Source: Sulfurospirillum sp. UBA2217
GTDB lineage: Bacteria > Campylobacterota > Campylobacteria > Campylobacterales > Sulfurospirillaceae
Direction: 5' to 3'
Length of the DNA stretch: 64,000 nt
NCBI GenBank assembly: GCA_002328495.1
Contig: DCUJ01000009.1
Coordinates: forward strand, 62,001 to 126,000
Positions within the stretch are counted from its first letter, which is position 1, and every line of letters starts with the position of its first letter. The notes under the pieces are model-generated. The model worked only from the letters and a program-made list of their open reading frames with translations, did not search any database and was not told the origin of the DNA. Below are positions 7,929 through 16,838 of the stretch, piece by piece. The position numbers and the translations under genes are program-made.

Positions 7929-9056
7929 TTAACTAAACCAGCTTTTAATTTTATCGAAGACACTCTCATACTTATCGCCCTCAAGGTGGCTAGTGATACC
8001 AAAGTCTTCTTGAAGTTTGAGTAAAAGCTCACGTTGTTCTTTGGAAAGCTTCTTGGGATAACGAATTGAAATTTGTGCAATCATACTTCCAAGTTGATGT
8101 GTATGGACGTTGCGCACCCCTTCATGTTTAAAGATAAATTGTTGTTTGTCTTTGGCTCCCAGTGGAATTTCAAGCTCTGTTTCACCGCGAATGGTTGGGA
8201 TTTTAATCGTTTCACCCAGAGCCACTTGGGTGAAAAAGACGGGTACTTCAATGTAAATGTCATCGTTGTGGCGCACAAAATGGTCATCTTCTTTGACATG
8301 GGTGACGATGTACAAATCGCCACGACTGCCTCGCTCATCAATATTCCCTCGTCCAGCAACTCGGATGCGGTTGCCATTGTCCACGCCCTCTGGAATGTCA
8401 ATGGTCAGTTTGTCATCGACCGTTGTAAAACCTTTGGCGTTACATGTAGGGCATGGGTTGGTGATGGTGGTTCCCTTGCCAGAGCACGCAGGGCAGGTTT
8501 GCGAAAACGTCATAAAGCCTTGGCGGTAAAAGACTTGACCTTTGCCTTTACATTCTTTACAAGATGACTTAGATTTGTCTTTGCTTCCTGTGCCATCGCA
8601 GGTATCGCAAGGTTTTTTGTAGGAAAATGTAATCTCTTTTTTGCATCCAAAGATGGCTTCATTGAAAGCGAGTGTCACACTTGATTCAAGATCAAGGTTG
8701 TATTTGCGGTTTGACTTACTGCCACCACCACTGCTTCCACCAAAACCACCACCAAAGACGGATTCAAAGATGGAGCCAAGATCACCCATGATATCTTCAT
8801 AGCGCATATCGGAGAAGTGGCTAAAGCCTTGTCTGTCTAAGCCTTCTTTTCCGTATCTGTCGTAGGTAGAACGTTTCTGTTCGTCACTTAAAACTTGATA
8901 GGCTTCATTAATCGCTTTAAATTTTTCCTCAGCACCTTTATCGCCTTGATTGCGATCGGGGTGAAATTGTAACGCTAATTTGCGATACGCCTTTTTGATT
9001 TCGCCAGCATCGGCACTTTTACTAATTTCAAGTATTTCATAATAGTCTAGATTCAC
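7929..9056 (-). CDS. dnaJ: Chaperone DnaJ
   Basis: A 375-residue type I Hsp40 and DnaK co-chaperone. The J domain carries HPD (LQFHPDRN), followed by a Gly/Phe-rich linker ([13 protein letters not shown]), four zinc-binding repeats ([32 protein letters not shown]) and the C-terminal substrate-binding fold. I start at the GTG at 9056 ([12 protein letters not shown]), the normal family start, rather than a longer frame with 29 extra residues. An AAAGAG site and a TTACATGTAA palindrome (9068-9077) lie directly upstream. The YgjP-like gene follows after 3 bases. Stress-type regulation is likely, but no operator was recognised. Confidence 0.96.
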   Translation of the reverse strand: MNLDYYEILEISKSADAGEIKKAYRKLALQFHPDRNQGDKGAEEKFKAINEAYQVLSDEQKRSTYDRYGKEGLDRQGFSHFSDMRYEDIMGDLGSIFESVFGGGFGGSSGGGSKSNRKYNLDLESSVTLAFNEAIFGCKKEITFSYKKPCDTCDGTGSKDKSKSSCKECKGKGQVFYRQGFMTFSQTCPACSGKGTTITNPCPTCNAKGFTTVDDKLTIDIPEGVDNGNRIRVAGRGNIDERGSRGDLYIVTHVKEDDHFVRHNDDIYIEVPVFFTQVALGETIKIPTIRGETELEIPLGAKDKQQFIFKHEGVRNVHTHQLGSMIAQISIRYPKKLSKEQRELLLKLQEDFGITSHLEGDKYESVFDKIKSWFS

Positions 9057-9208
9057 TGTTAATCTCTTTACATGTAAGGTTTTTTGAAGAGCAAAATTAT
9101 AGCAAAAATAGATTAAATTTTTATCGTTAAGGTACATTAACACTTCATTATGAGAGCGTTAAAACAACTCTTTTATACTTTCACTATCAAAACCCGAAGG
9201 AGTTCAAA

Positions 9209-9688
9209 ATGAAAAAGACAATTTTAAGTTTAGCGGTTGTTACAGCATTGGCAAGTGGTGCTTTTGCTATGGGTATGGGAGGGAATTGCCAAAATGGTGC
9301 TCAAGCAGGCATGATGCAAGGCAAAGGTTCTATGCAACAAGGGATGCATGGACGTAGCGGAGGACACGAGATGCGCATGCTTGGAATGCTGAACCTCACA
9401 GATGACCAACGTCATAAACTGGCTATTTTACAGAGTGAAATGAAACTAGAAATGACCAAGATGCGTGACCCTAAAGTGAAAAGTAAAATGCAAGGAGCCC
9501 TCACAGGTGAGAGCTTCGATAAAAAAGAGTTCATCAAAACCAGCAATGAAATGCACGCCAAGATGACAGAACTTAAAGCCAACCATATGGAAAAAGTGTT
9601 CAATCTTCTCACCAAAGAGCAACGTGCAGAGCTTAAAACGCTTATGGAACAAAAGCCTACCAAACCAATGATGGGCAAAAAATCTTAA
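9209..9688 (+). CDS. Met-rich periplasmic Spy/CpxP-like protein
   Basis: A 159-residue protein with a signal peptide (MKKTILSLAVVTALASGAFA), then a Met/His/Gly-rich segment (MGMGGNCQNGAQAGMMQGKG) and an LTxxQ-type helix (LNLTDDQRHKLAILQSEM). Spy/CpxP proteins are periplasmic chaperones or stress sensors, and Met-rich versions often accompany copper or other metal stress. Over twenty methionines make metal binding plausible. A TATACT -10 element lies near 9174 and a terminator follows. The next genes are a two-component system, as with cpxP-cpxRA, so it may be both target and modulator of that system. Confidence 0.78.
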   Translation: MKKTILSLAVVTALASGAFAMGMGGNCQNGAQAGMMQGKGSMQQGMHGRSGGHEMRMLGMLNLTDDQRHKLAILQSEMKLEMTKMRDPKVKSKMQGALTGESFDKKEFIKTSNEMHAKMTELKANHMEKVFNLLTKEQRAELKTLMEQKPTKPMMGKKS

Positions 9689-9700
9689 ATAAAACTTTCA

Positions 9701-9721
9701 GAGGCGCTTTCAAAGCGTCTC
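9701..9721 (+). terminator. Terminator after the Spy-like gene
   Basis: A 9-bp stem with one G-T pair (GAGGCGCTT against AAGCGTCTC) and a 3-base loop is followed by a pyrimidine-rich tract reaching TTTTTT at 9731-9736. Confidence 0.7.
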
Positions 9722-9737
9722 TTCCTTCTATTTTTTG

Positions 9738-9743
9738 TATAAT
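9738..9743 (+). promoter_or_regulatory. -10 box for the two-component operon
   Basis: A perfect TATAAT lies between the Spy-gene terminator and the response-regulator ATG (25 bases downstream), so regulator, kinase and recR have their own promoter. Confidence 0.6.
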
Positions 9744-9768
9744 CTCCAAAAACAATTAAGGCTAGTGC

Positions 9769-10440
9769 ATGATAAACGTCTTGATGATTGAAGATGACGC
9801 AGAATTTGCAGAAATTTTAAGCGAGTATTTGAGCAAATACAACATTAAAGTGACCAATTATGAAGATCCCTATTTGGGGCTTAGTGCGGGGGTTAAAAAG
9901 TACGATTTGCTCATTTTAGACCTCACACTGCCTGGCATGGATGGACTTGAGGTGTGTAAGGAAATTGTTGCTAAATATGATATCCCCATCATTATCTCCT
10001 CCGCACGCAGCGATATCAGTGATAAAGTCATCGGTCTTCAAATTGGAGCGGATGATTATCTGCCAAAACCCTACGACCCCAAAGAGATGTATGCACGTAT
10101 TCAGAGTTTGATTCGTCGCTACAAAAAGACGACAGCTCCTGAGGAGAGCAGTGGGAGTAGTGTTTTTATGGTCGATGAAAAACGCCACGAAATCTTTTTT
10201 AAAGGTGAAGCCCTAAGCCTCACACCTGCTGAGTATGAAATCCTCTCTTATATGATACGTCAAAATGGTTTTTCCATTTCGCGGGAACAACTGGTGTATA
10301 ACTGTAAATCGCTCAAAGACAAAGGGTCTAAGAGCTTGGACGTTATCATCGGAAGATTGCGTAGCAAAATTGGGGATGATTCGAAGAATCCTGAGTATAT
10401 CCATTCGGTGAGAGGGATTGGCTATAAGCTAGCAGGATGA
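9769..10440 (+). CDS. OmpR-family response regulator
   Basis: A 223-residue regulator. The receiver domain has acidic residues MIEDDAEF, the phospho-acceptor in LILDLTLPGMDG and the lysine in DDYLPKPYDP. A winged-helix DNA-binding domain follows (LTPAEYEILSYM, RGIGYKLAG). The partner kinase overlaps by 4 bases. It resembles the ArsR/CpxR-type regulators of Campylobacterota. The adjacent Spy-like gene is the obvious candidate target, but I found no clear repeat operator before it. Confidence 0.93.
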   Translation: MINVLMIEDDAEFAEILSEYLSKYNIKVTNYEDPYLGLSAGVKKYDLLILDLTLPGMDGLEVCKEIVAKYDIPIIISSARSDISDKVIGLQIGADDYLPKPYDPKEMYARIQSLIRRYKKTTAPEESSGSSVFMVDEKRHEIFFKGEALSLTPAEYEILSYMIRQNGFSISREQLVYNCKSLKDKGSKSLDVIIGRLRSKIGDDSKNPEYIHSVRGIGYKLAG

Positions 10441-11681
10441 TACGTACCTCGTTAATCAATAAAATCAGCGTCATTTTTTTCTTATCGCTTTTATTGTTGA
10501 TGATGTTTTTTGCCCTTTTATTAGAGCACCAAAATGAAAAACACCTTGAAGATATGAAACAGCGCCAACTCCAATCGGTTAACTATCTTTTGGTGATGTA
10601 CCGCAACAACGTACAGCCTGCCGATATTGAGGAGTATTTCAATAACTTTGGGCTTAAAAAAGTGGCAAGCCACCATTTACGAGAGTCTGTGTTGGAGCGG
10701 GGTGTGGTTATTTTTCAAAAACTCTCCCCCATCAGCCGTTTTTCGTCTATTATTTACAATGACCGCTACTACCTTTACATTGACAATTTTGAGTCCAGTG
10801 TGCTTTTGGAGAGCCAAGAGTATAAACGCTTTAATGAAAATCTTTGGATTGTTTTTGGGCTAGCATTGCTTATTTTTGCTTACATGTACATCTCTATTTT
10901 TAAAAGCCTTTCCCCTTTAAAGAGCCTCAGTGCGAAGATTCGCAAATTTTCGCAAGGGGATTTGAATATCGAGTGCAAGAGTGAGCTCAATGATGAAATT
11001 GCAGAAGTGGCGAATGAGTTTGATAATGCGGTTAAGCGCATTCGTGATTTGCTCAGTGCTCGCCAACTCTTTTTACGCACCATTATGCATGAACTCAAAA
11101 CGCCCATTGGAAAAGGGCGTATTGTTTCAGAAATGCTTGAAGATGCGACGGCTAAAAAACGCTTAAAAGGGGTCTTTGAACGACTCGATATGCTCATCGC
11201 TGAGTTTGCAAAAATCGAACAACTGGCGTCTAAACATTACGCGCTCAATATTCAAGAGTATACGCTTTTGCATGTCATCGATCAAGCCATTGATCTTTTG
11301 ATGCTTGATGAGGTAAAAAAAGAGGAGCAGGTTGTATGCGAGGGTGATTTTGATAGTGTGGTGAGTGTTGATTTTGAATTGATGGCATTGGCGATTAAAA
11401 ACTTGATGGACAATGCGCTGAAACATTCAGCGCATCGTAAAGTGTTCATTCGTATGGAGGCGCAAACATTGGTTATCGCCAATGAAGGTGAGCCTTTATC
11501 TATGGCGATTGAAGAGTATTTTCAGCCGTTTGTCTCTGGCTCTAAAGCGCATGGAAGTGGGCTTGGCTTAGGATTGTACATTGTGCAAAATATCGTTGAA
11601 CAGCATGGGTTGAAAGTTGTGTATGCGTATGAAACGGGGTGGCATCGTTTTAGCATTGATTTTGAGAGAGGGAAGGCATGA
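10437..11681 (+). CDS. ArsS-like sensor histidine kinase
   Basis: A 414-residue membrane kinase. A first membrane helix (SVIFFLSLLLLMMFFALLL) leads to a periplasmic sensor of about 105 residues and a second helix (IVFGLALLIFAYMYISIF). HAMP, an H-box (MHELKTPIGKGR) and an ATPase domain (NLMDNALKHS, GSGLGLGLYIV) follow. The length and H-box resemble the acid-responsive ArsS kinases of Helicobacter. Overlaps of 4 bases with the regulator upstream and with recR downstream (ATGA) suggest one transcript. The Met-rich periplasmic neighbour suggests an envelope or metal-stress signal, which is an inference. Confidence 0.9.
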   Translation: MIRTSLINKISVIFFLSLLLLMMFFALLLEHQNEKHLEDMKQRQLQSVNYLLVMYRNNVQPADIEEYFNNFGLKKVASHHLRESVLERGVVIFQKLSPISRFSSIIYNDRYYLYIDNFESSVLLESQEYKRFNENLWIVFGLALLIFAYMYISIFKSLSPLKSLSAKIRKFSQGDLNIECKSELNDEIAEVANEFDNAVKRIRDLLSARQLFLRTIMHELKTPIGKGRIVSEMLEDATAKKRLKGVFERLDMLIAEFAKIEQLASKHYALNIQEYTLLHVIDQAIDLLMLDEVKKEEQVVCEGDFDSVVSVDFELMALAIKNLMDNALKHSAHRKVFIRMEAQTLVIANEGEPLSMAIEEYFQPFVSGSKAHGSGLGLGLYIVQNIVEQHGLKVVYAYETGWHRFSIDFERGKA

Positions 11682-12244
11682 GAGGACTTGAGAAATTTAA
11701 CACGTTGGTAGAAGCATTTGAAAAACTCCCGACTGTAGGTAAAAAATCGGCAGTGCGTTTTGCCTATCATTTGGTTTTGCACGATACCTTTGGTGCGATG
11801 AAACTCTCCAGTGCGATTGAAAATGCGATAAAATCAATACGCGCATGTGAAAAATGCGGAGGCTTGAGTGAGCATGAGATTTGCGATATTTGCCTTGATG
11901 AGCGTCGAGATTCCCATAAGTTATGTATTGTGGAGAGTGCAAAAGATATTTTTGTCTTAGAAGAGCATAAATTGTTTGATGGAAAGTATTGTGTACTCTC
12001 CAGTCTTGATGAACCTACCATGCTCAAACTAGAAACTTTGGTGAAAGAAGGAGCTCGTGAGCTTATCTTTGCACTCACCCCTTCTTTGGCAAACGATGCC
12101 ATCATCTTTTTTATCGAAGAGAAACTCAAAGCCTATCATCTTCTCTTTAGCAAAATAGCCCAAGGAGTCCCCACGGGTGTTCACCTTGAAAATGTGGACA
12201 TGCTCTCCCTCTCAAAAGCCTTAGAAGCGCGCACAAAAATTTAA
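11678..12244 (+). CDS. recR: Recombination protein RecR
   Basis: A 188-residue RecR, the DNA-binding ring protein that works with RecO to load RecA at gaps. The N-terminal helix-hairpin-helix region (LPTVGKKSAVRFAYHL), the C4 zinc finger (CEKCGGLSEHEICDIC) and the Toprim core (LCIVESAKDIFVLEE) are all visible. It starts inside the kinase stop codon and is slightly shorter than E. coli RecR (201). Coupling recR to a two-component operon probably reflects expression convenience rather than shared function. Confidence 0.95.
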   Translation: MRGLEKFNTLVEAFEKLPTVGKKSAVRFAYHLVLHDTFGAMKLSSAIENAIKSIRACEKCGGLSEHEICDICLDERRDSHKLCIVESAKDIFVLEEHKLFDGKYCVLSSLDEPTMLKLETLVKEGARELIFALTPSLANDAIIFFIEEKLKAYHLLFSKIAQGVPTGVHLENVDMLSLSKALEARTKI

Positions 12245-12292
12245 GTTTTCTTGTGTTAGTATGAAAGTTCATATTGCATCAAAGGTACAATC

Positions 12293-13447
12293 ATGGTCCT
12301 AAAAAAGATGGAACTTTCGCTCAGAAAGTGCGTTGCCCCAGAGTTTATTTTTGGTGTTGAGGCTCGAAAGATGGCAGGAAAGTATGCCAAAAACTTAGGT
12401 GCTAAAAATGTTTTAGTGGTGAGCGATGCAGGGGTGATGGCATCGGGTTGGGTCAAAGATGTTACCGATTCACTTGAAAAAGAAAAAATTAACTATACCC
12501 TGTATACCAATGTTGTTCCCAATCCTAGAGATACCAATGTGTGTGAAGGTGTTAAAGTATACCGTGAACACAAATGCGATGGTATTGTTACCGTTGGTGG
12601 TGGAAGTCCGATGGATTGTGCCAAAGGCATTGGCATTGTCGTCTCCAATATGGGCACCATCTTAGATTATGAAGGGGTGGATAAAATTCGCTACCCTTTG
12701 CCCCCACTTATCTGCATTCCAACAACAGCGGGCACGTCTGCGGATGTCTCTCAATTTGCCATCATCAATGACACTACACGTAAAGTTAAAATTGCCATCG
12801 TAAGCAAATCCATCGTTCCTGATGTGGCACTCATTGACCCTGAAGTGACCCTTAGTATGGAGACTTCTTTGAGCATTTACACAGGGCTTGATGCGCTCAC
12901 CCATGCGTTTGAAGCCTACGTCTCCAATGCCAATTCGGGCATCACTGATTTGTACGCGCTTGAAGCCATTGCTTTATTGTACCGTGCTTTACCCAAAGTA
13001 GTGGAGCGTCCTTACGATATAGATGCACGGGCTTCGGTGATGATGGCAAGTCTGCTTGCAGGGCTTGCTTTTTCCAATGCTTCTTTGGGCGTAGTGCATG
13101 CGATGGCGCACTCGTTGGGTGGATGGCTTGATTTACCTCATGGCTTATGCAATGCTATCTTGCTTGACCATGCTGTTGCGTATAATTTTGTTTATGCCAA
13201 AGAGCGTTATCAAAGTATTGCACCGCGTATGGGGCTTAAATCTTCGCTTACATGTAAGGAGTTAGTGGCGCATATCAATGAGTTTAAAGCCTCGTTAGGG
13301 TTAACCCAGCGTTTGGGTGCTTTGGGGGTGAGTGGGGTGAGTATTCCGCATTTGGCATCGATGGCACTCAAAGATGCCTGCATTGTCACCAACCCAAAAA
13401 TGCCAACGCAAAACGAGGTTGAGGAGATTTTAACGCATGCCCTTTGA
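12293..13447 (+). CDS. ErcA-like iron-containing alcohol dehydrogenase family protein
   Basis: A 384-residue group III (iron-type) alcohol dehydrogenase fold. It has the nucleotide site GGGSPMDCAKGIGI, the PTTAGTSADVSQFAI segment and metal-ligand motifs DALTHAFEA, HAMAHSLGG and PHGLCNAI. The pattern (LRKCVAPEFIFG, then GTSADVSQFAI and VKIAIVSK) matches the ErcA group best known beside signalling genes in Pseudomonas ethanol-oxidation regulation, where a regulatory role has been proposed. Here it overlaps by 11 bases a PAS-GGDEF-EAL gene whose start resembles that of ErcA-linked sensors. Catalytic residues look intact, so it may be an enzyme, a sensor of redox or alcohol, or both. A TTACATGTAA copy (13248) is read as Thr-Cys-Lys. 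Confidence 0.85.
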   Translation: MVLKKMELSLRKCVAPEFIFGVEARKMAGKYAKNLGAKNVLVVSDAGVMASGWVKDVTDSLEKEKINYTLYTNVVPNPRDTNVCEGVKVYREHKCDGIVTVGGGSPMDCAKGIGIVVSNMGTILDYEGVDKIRYPLPPLICIPTTAGTSADVSQFAIINDTTRKVKIAIVSKSIVPDVALIDPEVTLSMETSLSIYTGLDALTHAFEAYVSNANSGITDLYALEAIALLYRALPKVVERPYDIDARASVMMASLLAGLAFSNASLGVVHAMAHSLGGWLDLPHGLCNAILLDHAVAYNFVYAKERYQSIAPRMGLKSSLTCKELVAHINEFKASLGLTQRLGALGVSGVSIPHLASMALKDACIVTNPKMPTQNEVEEILTHAL

Positions 13448-15200
13448 TGCCAATGAAGAACAACGTCTCAAAATTATAGGCTTGGGAGAGACTTCGGTTC
13501 GTAAAAGCTATTATCCACAACTTCAAGATCGGATGCTAGAGCTTGAGCGTTTTCATGCCCTTTTGGATCGTTCGCGTGAGCTAATTATTTTGGTAGAATC
13601 TGCTAGTAAGCGCATTATTGACATTAATGCAACGGTGTGTTCACTGCTTGAAGCCTCCAAAGAGAGTTTGTTAGAAAGTCCCCTTCAACAATGGCTTCCT
13701 TTTGAAGTGGTGGATAAGATTCGACTCATAGAACAAGAAGGCGAGACAAAAGGGTGTTGCCTCATTGACACCGTGATTAAAAATTCACAAGGTGCCATTC
13801 CGATGGAGTTTGTACTCCAATGTGTCCGTTTTAGCGATTTGGATTATGTGGTGATTTTAGGAAAAGACATCAGTGAGCGAAAGAGGGCTGAAAGTAAAAT
13901 TCACACCCTTGCTTTTTACGATTCCCTTACCCATCTTCCCAATCGTCAGCTCTTTAATGACCGTCTAGCCCAAGCCCTTGCTCAAAGTCAAAGATACCAT
14001 AAGTACGGTGCTTTAATCATGATTGATTTGGACAATTTTAAAGCTTTAAATGATACCAAAGGGCATCATATAGGAGATGAACTTTTAAAGCAAGTCGCTT
14101 TTCGCATTCAATCGTTACTGAAAGAAGGGGATACATTAGCACGCATCGGAGGCGATGAGTTTGTGGTCTTGTTGGAAGGTATTAGTTTTGATGGTGAGGA
14201 GAGCGTGTTACACAGTGAACAATTTGCCCTTAGCGTGAAGCATTGTATCAATCAGCCTTACACCCTTTTAGGATACGAACATACCTGTTCTCCTAGCATT
14301 GGGATCGTACTGTTTAACGGACACGATAAGAGCAAAGAGACTTTGCTAAAACAAGCAGACATTGCGATGTATCATGCCAAAAAATTGGGGCGCAACCGTG
14401 TGTGTCAGTATGACCCTGCGATGCAAGAAAGTGTAGAGCACAAAACCTTGATGGAATCAGAGCTGAAGGCGGCTTTATCTAAACAAGAGTTTGTTCTCTT
14501 TTATCAGCCTCAAATGGACGAAAACATGAATATGGTAGGCGTTGAAGCGTTGGTACGCTGGAATCATCCGCATAAAGGGCTTATTCCTCCCAATGTTTTT
14601 ATTCCTCTAGCCGAAGAGACGAGTGACATCGTTGCTTTGGGTACTTGGGTTATGGAAGAGGCGTGTAGGCAACTGTACGCTTGGCATCAAACATATCCCA
14701 ATCGTTTCTTGCATGTAGCTATCAATGTAAGTGCGCGCCAATTTCAAGAAGCCTCTTTTTACGATACCGTCTCTTTAATTGTCTCTAAAATGAAGCTGCC
14801 TTCTTCGTGTATTACCTTAGAATTAACGGAGAGTTTGATTTTGGAAAATGTTCATGAGATAATTGCAAAGATTGAAGCTTTGCGTTTATTGGGTGTGCGG
14901 TTTTCACTGGATGATTTTGGGACAGGATACTCCTCTTTGTCCTATCTCAAACGCTTACCCCTTGATGAGCTTAAAATTGATCAATCGTTTGTGCGCGATA
15001 TCAACCATGATAACAACGATGCAATGATTGTCAAGACCATCATTGAAATGGCACAAAATTTTGATTTACATGTCATCGCCGAGGGTGTCGAAGATGAAGA
15101 ACAGTTGATGTATTTAAAAGAGAACGGATGTCGTTTATTTCAAGGCTATTTTTTTGGAAAACCAATGCCACCTGAAGAGATTGAGAGGCTTTACATGTAA
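13437..15200 (+). CDS. PAS-GGDEF-EAL c-di-GMP signalling protein
   Basis: A 587-residue soluble protein. The N-terminal ETSVRKSYYPQLQDRMLELE segment is a coiled region. A PAS domain follows (~40-150), then GGDEF with an intact active site (RIGGDEFVVL, ~235) and EAL with intact motifs (VGVEALVRWNH, LELTESLILEN, DDFGTGYSSLSYLKRLP, LKIDQSFVRDI). Both synthesis and hydrolysis of c-di-GMP are therefore possible; many such proteins show mainly one. The start overlaps the ErcA-like gene by 11 bases, implying tight coupling. The last codons are made by a palindrome: the stop TAA is within TTACATGTAA. Confidence 0.92.
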   Translation: MPFDANEEQRLKIIGLGETSVRKSYYPQLQDRMLELERFHALLDRSRELIILVESASKRIIDINATVCSLLEASKESLLESPLQQWLPFEVVDKIRLIEQEGETKGCCLIDTVIKNSQGAIPMEFVLQCVRFSDLDYVVILGKDISERKRAESKIHTLAFYDSLTHLPNRQLFNDRLAQALAQSQRYHKYGALIMIDLDNFKALNDTKGHHIGDELLKQVAFRIQSLLKEGDTLARIGGDEFVVLLEGISFDGEESVLHSEQFALSVKHCINQPYTLLGYEHTCSPSIGIVLFNGHDKSKETLLKQADIAMYHAKKLGRNRVCQYDPAMQESVEHKTLMESELKAALSKQEFVLFYQPQMDENMNMVGVEALVRWNHPHKGLIPPNVFIPLAEETSDIVALGTWVMEEACRQLYAWHQTYPNRFLHVAINVSARQFQEASFYDTVSLIVSKMKLPSSCITLELTESLILENVHEIIAKIEALRLLGVRFSLDDFGTGYSSLSYLKRLPLDELKIDQSFVRDINHDNNDAMIVKTIIEMAQNFDLHVIAEGVEDEEQLMYLKENGCRLFQGYFFGKPMPPEEIERLYM

Positions 15201-15210
15201 AGCCTTTTCT
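15186..15210 (+). terminator. Palindromic terminator built on TTACATGTAA
   Basis: A 20-bp perfect palindrome AGGCTTTACATGTAAAGCCT (stem of 8 bp with a CATG loop) is followed by TTTT. It lies between two convergent genes and includes the stop codon of the GGDEF-EAL gene. Confidence 0.65.
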
Positions 15211-15215
15211 AGCTC

Positions 15216-16829
15216 TTAGGCACCGTATTTTTGACGCAAGCTTTTTTTATCGATTTTTCCCACACTTGTTTTATCGATACTCTCGACAAACTGAATTTTT
15301 AACAGCATACTTTCGCGTGCCATAATCCCTTTTTTGATAAACTCTTTGGCATGGCTTAAAATACTCTTTTCACTCTGCTCATCTTTTTTAGGGACATCTA
15401 CGACAACTAAGGCGAGTGGTCGCTCACCCCATCTATCATCATGGATACCTATAACGGCGACTTCTTTGACGCTTGGATGTTGATTGATGATGTCTTCGAG
15501 CTCTAAGGAAGAGACCCATTCGCCACCTACTTTGATGATGTCTTTGACCCTATCGGTAATTTTGATATAGCCGCGTTCATCCATGTTTGCCATATCGCCT
15601 GTGTGCAAATAGCTTCCCTGCCAGAGAGCTTCAGAGTTTTTTTGGTCTTTAAAATAACCCTGTGTGAGCCATGGGGAGCGTACGACAATTTCTCCTGTGC
15701 TTACGCCATCTTGGGGTAATGGATTCATCTGTTCATCGACCACGCGAATTTCAACTAATCCCATAGGACGACCTGTTTTGGTACGAATTTCACTTTGTGC
15801 TACATCATCAAGGAGAAGCATTTCAGGGGTAAGTTGGGCGAGGGTTAAAATAGGGCAGGTTTCGCTCATGCCATATCCCGTGAACATATCAATTCCACGA
15901 CGCAATGCTTCTTGGCACATGGCTTTTGGCAGCGCCGCCCCTCCGATGATGACTTTCCAGCCTTTTAAATCAACGTCATTGATTTTAGGAGCATTAAAAA
16001 GCATGTGCATGATGGTGGGTACACAATGTGAAAAGGTGACCTTTTCTTTAACAATGAGTTCTAAAAGTAGATCAGGAACATAGCGTCCAGGGTAAACTTG
16101 CTTAACCCCTAGCATCGTTGCCACATAAGGTAATCCCCAGGCATGAACGTGAAACATAGGCGTGATGGGCATATAAACATCGTATTGTTTAAAATTTTGT
16201 GTGGGAGAACTTCCAAGAGTTGCTAGCGTTCCTAGCGTATGAAGGACGAGTTGGCGATGGGTAAAGTAAACCCCTTTGGGCATACCTGTGGTGCCTGTCG
16301 TATAAAAAGTGGTTGCACGGGTATTTTCGCTAAACTCTGGAAAAAAGTAAAAATCGCTATTGCCCTCCAAAAGGTTTTCGTACTCTCCTACCAAGGGAAC
16401 ATGGGTTTGGGGTAAAGTGCCATCATCGCTTAAAAGGACGATTTTATCCACATCCATACGCCCTTTGATTTGCTCTAAAATAGGTAGAAAATCGGCATGG
16501 CACAAAAGGACATCATCCTCAGCATGGTCAATAGTGTATAAAATTTGCTCAGGAGAGAGGCGAATATTGATGGTATGAAGCACGGCTCCAATCATGGGAA
16601 CAGCAAAATAACACTCTAAATATCGGTGTGAATCATAATCCATCACCGCCACTGTATCGCCAGCTTTTACACCAAGGGAAGTGAGCATATGGGCTAGTTT
16701 ATGAACACGTCTTTTGAAGGTTGCATAAGTGAAACGTTTTTCACCACGGTATACAATCTCTTGGTTTGGGTCAAAGTAAATGGGTGCATTGAAGATATTT
16801 TTGATGAGCAGTTGGTAATCGTAAGGCAT
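15216..16829 (-). CDS. Fatty-acid-CoA ligase (AMP-forming)
   Basis: A 537-residue member of the ANL adenylating-enzyme family with the core motifs TFYTTGTTGMPKGV (P-loop-like A3), GYGMSETCP (A5), LHTGDMANMDERGYIKITDR (A7/A8) and the catalytic lysine in TSVGKIDKKSLR. It resembles the medium/long-chain acyl-CoA synthetases of the AlkK type and would activate fatty or related carboxylic acids to CoA thioesters. No membrane segment is seen. It starts 9 bases after aroE on the same strand, so it ends the long fur-lysS-...-aroE operon. The exact substrate cannot be read from sequence. Confidence 0.87.
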   Translation of the reverse strand: MPYDYQLLIKNIFNAPIYFDPNQEIVYRGEKRFTYATFKRRVHKLAHMLTSLGVKAGDTVAVMDYDSHRYLECYFAVPMIGAVLHTINIRLSPEQILYTIDHAEDDVLLCHADFLPILEQIKGRMDVDKIVLLSDDGTLPQTHVPLVGEYENLLEGNSDFYFFPEFSENTRATTFYTTGTTGMPKGVYFTHRQLVLHTLGTLATLGSSPTQNFKQYDVYMPITPMFHVHAWGLPYVATMLGVKQVYPGRYVPDLLLELIVKEKVTFSHCVPTIMHMLFNAPKINDVDLKGWKVIIGGAALPKAMCQEALRRGIDMFTGYGMSETCPILTLAQLTPEMLLLDDVAQSEIRTKTGRPMGLVEIRVVDEQMNPLPQDGVSTGEIVVRSPWLTQGYFKDQKNSEALWQGSYLHTGDMANMDERGYIKITDRVKDIIKVGGEWVSSLELEDIINQHPSVKEVAVIGIHDDRWGERPLALVVVDVPKKDEQSEKSILSHAKEFIKKGIMARESMLLKIQFVESIDKTSVGKIDKKSLRQKYGA

Positions 16830-16838
16830 AAAAACTCC

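Noticed and set aside
8073..8567. Long plus-strand frames opposite dnaJ (164 and 90 codons)
   Set aside because: They are antisense shadows of dnaJ without ribosome sites or recognisable products.
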